This document shows, in pieces, positions 1 through 7,934 of a stretch of DNA of 64,000 bases. The translations under genes were made by a program, and so were the position numbers. The stretch lies in the NCBI GenBank assembly GCA_903855945.1, contig CAIOAK010000205.1, forward strand, positions 16,421-80,420, given 5' to 3'. The notes under the pieces are model-generated. The model was not told the origin of the DNA. It did no database searches and was given only the letters and a program-made list of their open reading frames with translations. This DNA is from an uncultured Anaeromyxobacter sp. (GTDB lineage Bacteria > Myxococcota > Myxococcia > Myxococcales > Anaeromyxobacteraceae). How positions within the stretch are numbered: position 1 is the stretch's first letter; each line of letters starts with the position of its first letter.

Positions 1-1191
1 CGTTCGGGTGTGCGGGTAGGCCGGGTAGAGGATGAACTCGGCGGAGGTGATGACGCCGTCGGTGCCCTCCTTCTGCACGCCCGGGAGGCCGCCCAGCGCC
101 TTGTTCGTGATGTCCTTCCAGAGGCCGCGCTTGCGGATCTCGCTGCCGAGCAGCTCGATGGAGCGCACGAGCGCTCCGGCGGCGTCGCGCACCTCGAAGC
201 GGACCCGGTCGTCGAAGAGGATCTTGCGGAGCTGGTGGTTCACCCGGGACACGGTCCAGTCGTGGCCGCCGGGCATGGCGATGCGGAACGACACCAGGTT
301 GTCGATGCAGGTGCCCCAGAGCACGCAGTCCTTGCCGCCGGCGTTCTCCGCGATGTTGCCGCCGATGGTGCAGGCCCAGGCGCTCGTGGGGTCGGTGGCG
401 AAGACCAGGTTGCGGTGGGTGGCGTGCTCCATGGCCGCCTCGGTGATGACCCCAGCCTCGAGCGCGATCACCTGCCCCTCGACCGTCCGCCCGTCGTCGA
501 GCAGGAACGGGCGGGCGGAGACGCCCCGGATGCGGTTCAGCTTCTCCGTGTTCACCATCACGCAGTCGGGCGTGAGCGGGATGGCGCCGCCGGTGAGCCC
601 CGTCCCCGCGCCGCGCGGGATGGCGTGGAGGCCGAGGTCGCGGATGGCGGAGAGCAGGGGCGCGACCTGGGACTCCTCCGTGGGGGTCACCACCGCGAGC
701 GGGAGGTGGAGCCGCCAGTCGGTGGCGTCGGTGGCGTGGGAGACGAGCGTGAACGGATCGAGCAGGACGTTCTCCCGCCCCACCACCGCGCCCAGCGCCC
801 GGCGGACCCGGGCCTGCAGGTCGGGCATGAGCCGGACCTCGTCGCGGACCGCGTCGAGCATGCGGCTGGCCTCGGCGAGCACGTCGAGCACCGCCGCGTC
901 GTTGCCGGCCCCGTCCCGGATGAGCCGGAGGCTCGCCGCTGCGTCGCCGAAGAAGCGCTTGCGCCTCCGGGACGAATGGACGAGCTCCTGGCGCAGGTAC
1001 GGGTTCCGCCGGTGGATGAGCACCTCGCCGAAGACCCGCATGAGGAGGCGGGCGGAGCGGCCGGTGACGCGACGTTCCCGCAGCTCCTCCAGCTTCTTCC
1101 AGGCCGCCTTGCCGAGCAGGGACGAGACCGCCTGCCGGTCGTCGGCGGAGGTGTAGTTGTAGGGGATCTCGCGGTGGCTGGGGCTGGTCAT
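1..1191 (-). CDS. FAD-linked oxidase with N-terminal DUF3683 (partial)
   Basis: This reads as a flavoprotein dehydrogenase of the glycolate oxidase/D-lactate dehydrogenase class; only the N-terminal ~397 residues are in the window and the C-terminus lies beyond the left edge. The first ~70 residues carry the DUF3683 signature (HREIPYNYTSADDRQAV, then TGRSARLLMRVFGE and RRNPYL). After ~150 residues comes the PAL/VAO-type FAD-binding core, including PRGAGTGLTGGAIPL and the FATDPTSAWACTIGGN stretch. Family members often carry a C-terminal iron-sulfur/CCG region, which cannot be seen here. The start is the ATG at 1191-1189; upstream is an AT-rich region typical of a promoter. The substrate cannot be told from the sequence. 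Confidence 0.85.
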   Translation of the reverse strand, partial: MTSPSHREIPYNYTSADDRQAVSSLLGKAAWKKLEELRERRVTGRSARLLMRVFGEVLIHRRNPYLRQELVHSSRRRKRFFGDAAASLRLIRDGAGNDAAVLDVLAEASRMLDAVRDEVRLMPDLQARVRRALGAVVGRENVLLDPFTLVSHATDATDWRLHLPLAVVTPTEESQVAPLLSAIRDLGLHAIPRGAGTGLTGGAIPLTPDCVMVNTEKLNRIRGVSARPFLLDDGRTVEGQVIALEAGVITEAAMEHATHRNLVFATDPTSAWACTIGGNIAENAGGKDCVLWGTCIDNLVSFRIAMPGGHDWTVSRVNHQLRKILFDDRVRFEVRDAAGALVRSIELLGSEIRKRGLWKDITNKALGGLPGVQKEGTDGVITSAEFILYPAYPHTRT

Positions 1192-1289
1192 GGTCGTCGC
1201 CGGCGTGGCGGGACCCGATCCTTAGCAGGTTCCATGCCCCGTGCGTCCACCGAAAATAATAGTAAAAACAGATATTTACAAAAACAGCG
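1192..1289 (-). promoter_or_regulatory. AT-rich promoter region of the FAD oxidase gene
   Basis: The gap between the FAD oxidase start and the YtxH gene stop contains a ~40-base AT-rich stretch (about 1246-1287), rare in this window. On the minus strand a TATTAT box lies there, as does an imperfect inverted repeat GTAAA-N8-TTTAC. The -35 hexamer is poor, so the exact promoter is uncertain. Confidence 0.4.
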
Positions 1290-1526
1290 CTAGCCCTTCT
1301 TCATCGTCTCGTTGAACGAGGCGACGGCGGCCCGCTCCGCGTCGCGGACGGCCTGCGGGATGCGCCCCATCTTCTCGCGGGCGTCCTCCCCCATGTCGAG
1401 GAACTTCTCGCGGGTCTTGTGGCCCGCCTGGGGGGCGTAGAGCAGTGCCACCACTCCGCCCACCGCTGCGCCTGCGAGGAACGCGAAGAGAACCGTTCCC
1501 GCTCCAACTCCGTTGTTCTGGCTCAT
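1290..1526 (-). CDS. YtxH-domain small membrane protein
   Basis: This is a 78-residue protein of the YtxH family, small membrane-anchored proteins of largely unknown role that are often linked to general stress. One hydrophobic helix lies at about residues 10-30 (TVLFAFLAGAAVGGVVALLY), followed at once by the family hallmark APQAGHKTREK and a charged, probably helical cytoplasmic tail. The start is chosen from an AGGAGG ribosome-binding site just upstream. Its ATG overlaps the stop of the upstream gene (ATGA), so the two are translationally coupled. Confidence 0.8.
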   Translation of the reverse strand: MSQNNGVGAGTVLFAFLAGAAVGGVVALLYAPQAGHKTREKFLDMGEDAREKMGRIPQAVRDAERAAVASFNETMKKG

Positions 1527-1966
1527 GTGGTCGCCTCCTTGTCGTGCTTCTCGTGGTGATGGGAAGTCGTGTGCTCGTGCGCCGCCTCGTGCGGCGCCGC
1601 GGGAGGGTCCCCCTGCATGCCCCCCCTCCAGGCCTTCACCGCAGCCGCCACCGCCGGGACGACGGCCGCGACCACCGGCCCCGCCACCTGCATCGTGCTG
1701 CGCATCTGGTTCATGACCTGCGCGGCGGCTTGCGCTCCGTCGATGATCTCCGAAAGCTTGCCGTCCTGCTCCAGCGAGGCGCCCAGCCGATCGACCCGAT
1801 CGGCGGTCCGGTGGATCGAGACCACGGCCGCCTCGATGTCCTTGGCGCTCTTCTCGACCACCACTCGCAGCGTGTGCAGGGTCCCGTAGAGCTGGACGAC
1901 GAGCGGGAGCAGCGCTCCCACGAACACCGCCACGAGAACCACCAGCGCGATCTGCCAACCTTGCAT
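1523..1966 (-). CDS. DUF948-like membrane-anchored protein
   Basis: The 147-residue protein has an N-terminal membrane helix (IALVVLVAVFVGALLPLVVQ, residues ~6-25), then a long amphipathic region resembling DUF948 proteins (VEKSAKDIEAAVVSIHRTAD), a second Ala/Val-rich hydrophobic stretch at ~95-112 and a His-rich tail (HEHTTSHHHEKHDKE) that could bind metal. DUF948 and YtxH genes are often adjacent, as here with a 4-base overlap. An ACGGAGG site precedes the ATG. Function is unknown; an envelope scaffold or stress role is an inference. Confidence 0.7.
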   Translation of the reverse strand: MQGWQIALVVLVAVFVGALLPLVVQLYGTLHTLRVVVEKSAKDIEAAVVSIHRTADRVDRLGASLEQDGKLSEIIDGAQAAAQVMNQMRSTMQVAGPVVAAVVPAVAAAVKAWRGGMQGDPPAAPHEAAHEHTTSHHHEKHDKEATT

Positions 1967-2065
1967 GCGGCCTCCGTCCGGTCCCGGGACCGGAGCTTCC
2001 ACCCCCGATTCTGCTCCCGTCCGGCCCGCGACGCGAACTCCCGGAAAGGGTGTGCCCGTCAGGGC

Positions 2066-2090
2066 GATATCCCTGGAATCACTGGATATC
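2066..2090. promoter_or_regulatory. Inverted repeat in divergent promoter region
   Basis: Perfect 7-base arms GATATCC and GGATATC are separated by 11 bases, centred between the divergent DUF948-like and quinone reductase genes. The size and placement suit a dimeric repressor or activator site. A TTGACA hexamer starts at 2092 but has no convincing -10 partner. Confidence 0.45.
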
Positions 2091-2140
2091 GTTGACACCG
2101 TGACCCGCCCGGGGCAAGACAGCCGCCGGAGGACTCCCCC

Positions 2141-3112
2141 ATGAAGGCGATCCGCATCCACCAGACCGGCGGTCCCGAGGTGCTCCGTCTCGAGGAGCTG
2201 CCCGTGGCTGCGCCGGGGCCGGGCCAGGCCCGCGTCCGGCACACCGCCATCGGCGTCAACTTCATCGACACCTACCACCGCACCGGGCTCTACAAGCTCC
2301 CGCTCCCCGCCGGACTGGGCGTCGAGGCGGCCGGCGTCGTGGAGGCGGTGGGCGACGGCGTCTCGCACGTGAGGGCGGGGGATCGCGTGGCCTACGTGTC
2401 CCGGCCGCCCGGCGCCTACGCCGAGGCCGCCGTCGTCCCGGCCGACCGGCTCGTGCACATCCCGCCGGGCATCTCCGACGAGGTCGCCGCCGCGGTGATG
2501 CTGAAGGGGATGACGGTCTGGATGCTGGTGCGGCGGATCCACGTCGTGAAGCCGGGTGAGACGGTGCTCTTCCACGCCGCCGCCGGCGGGGTGGGGCTCC
2601 TCGCCATGCAGTGGCTCCGCGCGCTCGGGGCCCGGACCATCGCCACGGTGGGCAGCGACGAGAAGGGGAAGCTGGCCGCCGCCGCGGGCGCCACCGACGT
2701 CATCGTCTACACCCGCGAGGACTTCGTACCGCGCGTGAAAGAGCTCACCCAGGGGAAGGGCGTCCCGGTGGTCTACGACTCGGTGGGGCGGAGCACCTGG
2801 GAGGGCTCGCTCGACTGCCTCTCCCCGCTCGGACTGATGGTGAGCTACGGCAACTCCTCCGGCCCGGTGCCGCCGGTGGACATCTCGGTGCTGGCCGGGA
2901 AGGGCTCCCTCTTCCTCACCCGCCCGACCCTCTTCAGCTACACCGCCCGGCGGGAGGACCTGGAGGAGGGTGCCCGGGAGCTCTTCGGGCTCATCGCCGC
3001 CCGGGAGATCCTCGTCGAGGTGAAGCACCGCTGGCCGCTCGCCGACGCCGCCGCCGCCCACCGGGCGCTCGAGGGTCGGCAGACCACCGGATCCATCGTC
3101 CTCGTCCCGTAG
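2141..3112 (+). CDS. qorA: NADPH:quinone oxidoreductase (zinc-independent MDR family)
   Basis: The 323-residue protein aligns by eye along its whole length with Escherichia coli QOR: GGPEVL near the N-terminus, GVNFIDTYHRTGLY, the Rossmann motif AAAGGVGLLAMQW (~residue 150), VVYDSVGRSTWE and a terminal GSIVLVP. It has no catalytic zinc ligands, as expected for quinone reductases, which reduce quinones with NADPH in the cytoplasm. The ATG follows a GGAGG site. The MFS gene starts directly after its stop, so the two are probably co-transcribed. Confidence 0.92.
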   Translation: MKAIRIHQTGGPEVLRLEELPVAAPGPGQARVRHTAIGVNFIDTYHRTGLYKLPLPAGLGVEAAGVVEAVGDGVSHVRAGDRVAYVSRPPGAYAEAAVVPADRLVHIPPGISDEVAAAVMLKGMTVWMLVRRIHVVKPGETVLFHAAAGGVGLLAMQWLRALGARTIATVGSDEKGKLAAAAGATDVIVYTREDFVPRVKELTQGKGVPVVYDSVGRSTWEGSLDCLSPLGLMVSYGNSSGPVPPVDISVLAGKGSLFLTRPTLFSYTARREDLEEGARELFGLIAAREILVEVKHRWPLADAAAAHRALEGRQTTGSIVLVP

Positions 3113-4297
3113 ATGGCCGCCCCGAGCCCGGTGGCGCTCCGCAGCCGCGCCACCGGGGCGCTCGCGGCCGGCACGGTGGCCGCCTACGCGGCGATGTACG
3201 TCACGCAGCCGCTCCTGCCGCTCCTCTCCGCCGAGTTCGGCCTCCCGCCGGCCACCGCCGGCCTCTCGGTGTCGGCGGTGGTGCTCGCCATCGCCGCGGG
3301 CTCCTTCCTCGCCGGCCCGCTCTCCGACGCGCTTGGGCGCAAGACGGTCATGGTGGGCTCGCTCGCGCTCCTCGTGCTCCCCACGCTCGGATGCGCGGTC
3401 GCTCGGACCTTTCCGCAGCTCGTGGCGTGGCGGGCCGCGCAGGGGCTCCTCATCCCCGGGGTCACCGCGGTCGTGGTGGCCTGGGCCGGGGACCACTACG
3501 CGCCGGGGAAGATCCGAACCGCCGTGGGCGCGGTCATCGCAGCGAGCGTCGCCGGCGGCCTGCTCGGCCGGGTCGCGAGCGGGATGGTGGCCGAGCACTC
3601 CGGCTGGCGCGCCGCCTTCGTCCTCTCCGCGGCGGTGACCGGGGCGGGTGCCCTGGGGATGGCGCTCGAGCTTCCGGGCGGCGGGGGCACCGGCACCCCC
3701 TGGCGCGGGGCGATGGGCGGGATGTTCCGCCACCTGCGCAACCGGAGGCTGCTGGGCGGGTTCGCGCTCGGCTTCTGCCTCTTCTTCGCCTTCATCGCCA
3801 TCTTCACCTACCTGCCTTACCGGCTCGCGGCTCCGCCGTTCCGGCTCCCCACCGACGCCATCGCCTCCGCCTACCTCGTGTACGTCGCGGGTATCGTGGT
3901 CTCGCCGGTGGCCGGGCGAATGGCCGGGCGGGTGGCGCCGGAGCGGATCATGCTCGCCGGGCTCGCCGTGTCGGCGCTGGGCGTCCTGGTGACCCTCTCC
4001 GGTTCGCTCCCGGCCCTCGTCCTGGGGCTCCTCGTCCTCGTGGTGGGGATGTTCACCGCGCAGGCCATCGGGCCGTCCTACGTGAACGAGAACGCGCGGG
4101 AGGCGAAGGGGGGAGCGAACGCCCTGTACCTCGCCTTCTACTACCTGGGCGGGACGCTCGGTTCCTGGATTCCCGGGCTCGCCTGGCAGCGCTTCGGCTG
4201 GGGCGGGGTGGCCGCGGTGAGCCTCCTCGCACTCGGAGTCGCAGCGCTCGCCGTCTCCCTGCTCTGCCGTCCCGCCGGCACACCGGCGGCCGTCTAG
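3113..4297 (+). CDS. MFS transporter
   Basis: This 394-residue integral membrane protein has about 12 hydrophobic segments. The loop 2/3 signature GPLSDALGRKTVM and the long central loop after helix 6 (GGGGTGTPWRGAMG) are typical of drug-exporter-like major facilitator proteins of the YnfM/inner-membrane YbcL-like kind. The start codon abuts the qorA stop with no gap, so it is translationally coupled. The substrate is not predictable. Its 3' end overlaps by 4 bases the convergent hydrogenase maturation protease gene. Confidence 0.85.
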   Translation: MAAPSPVALRSRATGALAAGTVAAYAAMYVTQPLLPLLSAEFGLPPATAGLSVSAVVLAIAAGSFLAGPLSDALGRKTVMVGSLALLVLPTLGCAVARTFPQLVAWRAAQGLLIPGVTAVVVAWAGDHYAPGKIRTAVGAVIAASVAGGLLGRVASGMVAEHSGWRAAFVLSAAVTGAGALGMALELPGGGGTGTPWRGAMGGMFRHLRNRRLLGGFALGFCLFFAFIAIFTYLPYRLAAPPFRLPTDAIASAYLVYVAGIVVSPVAGRMAGRVAPERIMLAGLAVSALGVLVTLSGSLPALVLGLLVLVVGMFTAQAIGPSYVNENAREAKGGANALYLAFYYLGGTLGSWIPGLAWQRFGWGGVAAVSLLALGVAALAVSLLCRPAGTPAAV

Positions 4298-4827
4298 TCT
4301 CGCGGCCCCCGCCGCTCCCACCAGATGTCCGGGTCGCGCGGCGTCGCCAGGCGGCGCGCCCCGATCCCGAGCCTGCGCAGATCGGCGAGCACACCCTCCA
4401 CGAGGGCGGGTACGGCGCCCCGCAGCGTTCCGCTGAGGCCGGTGCCCAGGTCGATGCTCTCCGGGATGGCGCCCAGGAGGACCACGTCGGTCGGGCCGCC
4501 GCCGCGGAAGTCCAGGGTGAGGAGCGCCTCGCGGATGCCCGGCTCGTGCGGGCTCATGGCGGTCTTCGGGCCCACCGCGAGGATCTCCTGCCGGTCGTAT
4601 CGATTCACGTCGCCGGGGGCGCCCCGGTCCCGGACCGCGTCCACGAGGATGGCCGCCTCCGTGCCGTGGAGCATCGAGACGAGATCCATCCCCGGTGTTC
4701 CCGCGTCCAGGACCTCGGCGTCCCCGTCGAGGTCCCACCCGGCCTGCAGGGTGCGCGCGACGTAGGGGCCGAGACCGTCGTCGCCGTTCAGCACGTTTCC
4801 GATGCCCAGCACGACCACACGCGCCAT
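4294..4827 (-). CDS. [NiFe]-hydrogenase maturation protease (peptidase M52)
   Basis: The 177-residue cytoplasmic endopeptidase belongs to the HyaD/HybD/HycI family, which clips the C-terminal extension of the hydrogenase large subunit after nickel insertion. GIGNVLNGDDGLGP at the N-terminus includes the conserved nickel-binding acidic residue; VLDAGTPGMDL and ILVDAVRDRGAPGDV follow, and the conserved His lies in SPHEPG. No hydrogenase gene is present nearby: 9 bases upstream there is only a short remnant of a large-subunit C-terminus. The protease may now be orphaned or serve a hydrogenase encoded elsewhere. Confidence 0.88.
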   Translation of the reverse strand: MARVVVLGIGNVLNGDDGLGPYVARTLQAGWDLDGDAEVLDAGTPGMDLVSMLHGTEAAILVDAVRDRGAPGDVNRYDRQEILAVGPKTAMSPHEPGIREALLTLDFRGGGPTDVVLLGAIPESIDLGTGLSGTLRGAVPALVEGVLADLRRLGIGARRLATPRDPDIWWERRGPRD

Positions 4828-4836
4828 GGCCCAATC

Positions 4837-4908
4837 CTACAGCACCTTCACGCTCGCGATCTCGTCCCCGGTCGCATCGTGGGTGTGAATGGCGCGAGGG
4901 GCCTCGAC
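4837..4908 (-). pseudogene. Remnant of [NiFe]-hydrogenase large-subunit C-terminus
   Basis: Directly upstream of the maturation protease, the minus strand reads ...VEAPR-AIHTHDATGDEIASVKVL-stop. The tail matches the C-terminal peptide of group 1 large subunits (E. coli HyaB ends CAVH-VVDADGNEVVSVKVL), which is exactly what the adjacent protease removes after the His. The preceding DPCxxC nickel motif is missing. VEAPR resembles another conserved large-subunit motif (EAPRG), so the fragment may result from an internal deletion. The tail codons have 16 of 18 third positions G/C, like real coding DNA. The stop-to-ATG spacing (9 bases) is that of an intact operon. Confidence 0.6.
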
Positions 4909-4922
4909 AGGGGCGCCAACCC

Positions 4923-5696
4923 ATGCGAACTACGCCGTCCATGCGACGGGTCATCGTGAAGATCGACGAGGCGCGCTGCGACGGGTGCGGCGAGTGCGTG
5001 CCCTCCTGCGCAGAGGGAGCGATACAGGTGGTGAACGGCAAGGCCCGCCTGCTCGCCGACGAGCTGTGCGACGGCCTCGGCGCGTGCCTCGGCGAGTGCC
5101 CCCAGGGCGCCATCCAGGTCCTGGAGCGTGATGCCGCTGCCTTCGACGAGGCGGCGGTGGCTCGCCACCTCGCAGGGGCGTCCCGGCAGGGTCCCGCCCA
5201 CCCCCCGGCTCGCCGTCCGCTCTCCATCGTCCAGCCGTCCCCGACCTCGGAAGGCGGAGGCTGTCCCGGGTCGCGAAGCGTCGATCGGGTGCCGGCACCG
5301 GTATCCGCGGCTCCGTCCGGTGCCGTGCAGAGCCAGCTCTCCCACTGGCCGGTTCAGCTCGGGCTCGTCTCCCCTCGCGCGCCGTGGCTCGCCGGCGCCG
5401 ACCTGCTCCTCGCCGCCGACTGCGTCCCGTTCGCCTACGCCGACTTCCACCGCGACCTGCTCGCCGGAAGGAGGGTGCTCGTCGGCTGCCCGAAGCTCGA
5501 CGACGTGCAGGGCTACGTCGCCAAGCTGACCGAGCTCTTCCGGGAGGCCCGGCCGCGCAGCCTGACCGTGGCCCGCATGGAGGTGCCCTGCTGCGGCGGC
5601 ATCACCTGGGCGGCCCGGGAGGCGGCGCGACTCTCCGGGATCCCGCTGGACGTCGCCGAGGTGAACGTGAGCGTGGGCGGCGAGCGTCTCCCCTGA
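4923..5696 (+). CDS. 4Fe-4S ferredoxin-domain protein
   Basis: The 257-residue protein begins with two 4Fe-4S motifs (CDGCGECVPSC and CDGLGACLGECP), then a Pro/Ser-rich linker (~residues 85-140), then a ~115-residue domain with LLAADCVPFAYADFHRD, VLVGCPKLDDVQGYVAKL and VPCCGGITWAAREA. That domain, with several conserved Cys, is a recurring companion of ferredoxin modules in anaerobes. The role is probably electron transfer or redox sensing in the cytoplasm; no partner is known. Starts at 4923 or 4941 are both possible and neither has a strong ribosome-binding site. Confidence 0.75.
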   Translation: MRTTPSMRRVIVKIDEARCDGCGECVPSCAEGAIQVVNGKARLLADELCDGLGACLGECPQGAIQVLERDAAAFDEAAVARHLAGASRQGPAHPPARRPLSIVQPSPTSEGGGCPGSRSVDRVPAPVSAAPSGAVQSQLSHWPVQLGLVSPRAPWLAGADLLLAADCVPFAYADFHRDLLAGRRVLVGCPKLDDVQGYVAKLTELFREARPRSLTVARMEVPCCGGITWAAREAARLSGIPLDVAEVNVSVGGERLP

Positions 5697-5750
5697 GGGC
5701 GCGGTAGAATCCTCCCGTACGCGCCGAGACCAGGGCGCAGGGGGGACCCC

Positions 5751-6086
5751 ATGAGATGGCAAGGCATCGCCGCGGTCGCAATCCTCGCCGCGGCTCCGCC
5801 GCTCGGCGCGAAGGGCGCCGACGACCCGGGCGTCAGCCGTCTGGAGATCCTCGTGGGGCAGGAGGCCACGGTGAGCGGAGGTCCGATCCGCGAGCTCATC
5901 TGCGACGACGGCGCCCTCGTGAGCCCCTCGTTCACGCCGGATGGCGTGGCGCTGAAGGGGCTCCGCGCCGGCACGACCCTCTGCTCCTTCCGCGACGCGG
6001 CCTCGGTTCGAAAGGTCCTCCGGGTGGTGGTGCGCGAGTCGCCCCCGCAGGGGGGAAGCGGCGCCTCCTCCACGGGCGGGAGCTAG
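5751..6086 (+). CDS. Exported small protein resembling pilus-assembly N-terminal domain
   Basis: The 111-residue protein has a signal peptide (MRWQGIAAVAILAAAPPLGAKG) and one small beta domain whose pattern VGQEATVSGG...VALKGLRAGTTLCSF resembles the N-terminal domain found in CpaC/secretin-type pilus proteins and in stand-alone exported proteins. No secretin domain follows. The ATG is preceded by GGGGGGA. A universal stress protein gene begins 3 bases after its stop. Function is unknown. Confidence 0.6.
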   Translation: MRWQGIAAVAILAAAPPLGAKGADDPGVSRLEILVGQEATVSGGPIRELICDDGALVSPSFTPDGVALKGLRAGTTLCSFRDAASVRKVLRVVVRESPPQGGSGASSTGGS

Positions 6087-6089
6087 CGC

Positions 6090-6518
6090 GTGGCCGCCTG
6101 GAAGCGGATCGGCTGCGCCATCGACTTCTCCGCGGGTTCCCGGATCGCCATGAAGGAGGCCATCGACCTCGCGCGCCGGTCCGGGGCGGAGCTCGATCTC
6201 CTCCACGCCGAGGAGCCGCCGGGCATGACCGACCTTCCGCCGCCGGAGGCCGTGGTCGAGGCGGCGCATCGCGACGAATCGGCCCACCTCGACGGATGGC
6301 GGGCGGAGGCCTCGGCGGAGCTGGGCAGGCCCGTGGGCGGAGTCGTCTTCCACGGCCCGGCGGCGCCGGCCATCGCCCGGGTCGCGGCGGAGCGCGGGAT
6401 CGATCTCCTCGTCACCGGCACCCACGGGCGGCGCGGGCTGCGCCACCTCGTGCTCGGGTCGGTCGCCGAGCGTCTCGCGCACCTCGCCCCTTGCTCGGTC
6501 CTGGTCGTCCGGACGTGA
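6090..6518 (+). CDS. Universal stress protein (UspA family)
   Basis: This 142-residue single-domain UspA protein begins KRIGCAIDFSAGS, with a DLLHAEEPPG strand, and ends with the nucleotide-binding signature GTHGRRGLRHLVLGSVAERL...CSVLVVRT (G-2x-G-9x-G-[S/T]). That motif predicts ATP binding. GTG is the probable start. The stop overlaps the start of the downstream peptidase (GTGA). Such proteins act in general stress resistance; the partner is not evident. Confidence 0.88.
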   Translation: MAAWKRIGCAIDFSAGSRIAMKEAIDLARRSGAELDLLHAEEPPGMTDLPPPEAVVEAAHRDESAHLDGWRAEASAELGRPVGGVVFHGPAAPAIARVAAERGIDLLVTGTHGRRGLRHLVLGSVAERLAHLAPCSVLVVRT

Positions 6519-7918
6519 TCGGCGCGCTCCTCCTGGCGAGCCTGGTGGCGACGGAGCCGCCGGCCCGCACCGCGAGCACCGGAACGGAAGCGGAGGCCAT
6601 CGTCGGGGAGGCACTGCGTGGCGGAGCCTTCGGCGTCGTCGCGGAGCTCACCGATGGTGTGGGAGCGCGGCCAGCCGGCTCGCCCGGCGCGGCCGCGGCC
6701 GTGCGCTGGGCCGAGGGATGGCTCCGCCTCCACGGGATCGCGGTCCGCCTCCAGCCGTTGGAGGTGGCGTCCTGGGTGCGCGGGGAGGAGCGGGCCGAGG
6801 TGGTGGCCGACGCCGGCCGACGGCCCCAGCCGCTCGCCATCACCGCGCTGGGTGGGAGCTCCCCCACGCGCCGGGGCGGAGTCATGGCCGAGGTGCTGGA
6901 GGTCTCGAGCCTGGAGGAGCTCCGGGCCCTGGGACCGAAGGCCAAGGGGAAGATCGTCCTCCTCCAGCACGACATGAAGGTCGCCTCCGATTACGGCCGC
7001 TTCTCGCCCTTGCGGATGAACGGCCCGGCGGAGGCCTCGCGTCTGGGCGCCGCGGCGGCGCTCGTCCGATCGCTCTCCACGGCCACCTTCCGGCTGCCGC
7101 ACACCGGCGCCACCTTCTTCCCTCCGGGCGTCGATCCCATCCCCGCCGGAGCGCTCGCCGTGGAGGATGCCGAGCTCCTCCACCGGCTGCTCGCGCGCGG
7201 GCCCGTGCGCGTGCGGCTCGCCCTGGGAGGGCGGATGGCCTACCCGCCGGTCGCGCGGTCGGCCAACGTCGTCGCCGAGATCCGCGGCGCCACCGCACCC
7301 GAGGAGGTCGTGCTCATCGGCGCCCACCTCGACTCCTGGGATCTCGGAACCGGCGCCGTGGACGACGCCGCCGGGGTGGCCATGGTCCTCGAGACGATGC
7401 GGATCCTCTCCGCCATGCCCCACCCGCCGCGCCGGACCGTGCGGGGCGTGCTCTTCATGAACGAGGAGAACGGGCTCGAGGGAGGGGTGGCCTACCACGA
7501 GGCTTCGCTCGCCGACGGAACGCGCCACGTCGTGGCGCTCGAGGCCGACGCCGGCGCCGGGCGCCCCGTGGGGCTGAGCGCGACCGTGGGCCCCGGTGGA
7601 CTCGACCTCGTCCGGAGGCTCGCCGCTCCGCTCGCCCGGGTCGGGGCCGAGAAGGTGAGCGAGGGCGGAGGAGGGGCGGACATCTCGCCGCTCGCCTGGG
7701 CGGGCGTCCCGTTCGTGGAGGTGGAGCAGGACACCTCCCGCTACTTCGACTGGCACCACAGCGCCGCCGACACCCTCGACAAGGTGGATCCGCAGGAGCT
7801 CGCCCGGGCCACGGCGGCCTTCGCCTGGATCACCTGGGCGCTCGCGGAGGCCCCGGATACCTTGCCGCGCACCGTTCCGCCCCGGCGCGAGCCCTGGTGG
7901 AAGCGACCCTCGCCGTGA
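6515..7918 (+). CDS. Exported M28-family metallopeptidase
   Basis: The 467-residue enzyme starts with a short signal peptide and a propeptide-like region. A PA-domain-like insert with GKIVLLQHDM lies at ~150, and the M28 zinc peptidase domain follows: LIGAHLDSWDLGTGAVDDAAG supplies His and Asp, NEENGLEGG the catalytic/binding Glu pair, EADAG the third acidic ligand, and WHHSAADTLDKVD the last His. The layout matches plasma glutamate carboxypeptidase-like aminopeptidases that trim peptides in the periplasm. GTG at 6515 overlaps the previous stop. Confidence 0.88.
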   Translation: MIGALLLASLVATEPPARTASTGTEAEAIVGEALRGGAFGVVAELTDGVGARPAGSPGAAAAVRWAEGWLRLHGIAVRLQPLEVASWVRGEERAEVVADAGRRPQPLAITALGGSSPTRRGGVMAEVLEVSSLEELRALGPKAKGKIVLLQHDMKVASDYGRFSPLRMNGPAEASRLGAAAALVRSLSTATFRLPHTGATFFPPGVDPIPAGALAVEDAELLHRLLARGPVRVRLALGGRMAYPPVARSANVVAEIRGATAPEEVVLIGAHLDSWDLGTGAVDDAAGVAMVLETMRILSAMPHPPRRTVRGVLFMNEENGLEGGVAYHEASLADGTRHVVALEADAGAGRPVGLSATVGPGGLDLVRRLAAPLARVGAEKVSEGGGGADISPLAWAGVPFVEVEQDTSRYFDWHHSAADTLDKVDPQELARATAAFAWITWALAEAPDTLPRTVPPRREPWWKRPSP

Positions 7919-7934
7919 TTAGGATCACGGGACG

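Noticed and set aside
10..1293. Plus-strand frames over the first 1.3 kb
   Set aside because: They are antisense to the FAD oxidase, whose motifs are clear on the minus strand.
1523..5227. 1234-codon open frame on the minus strand
   Set aside because: It runs antisense through qorA and the MFS gene, with low-complexity Arg/Gly/Pro/Asp composition; only its 3' end (1523-1966) is a real gene. High G+C makes long spurious frames common here.
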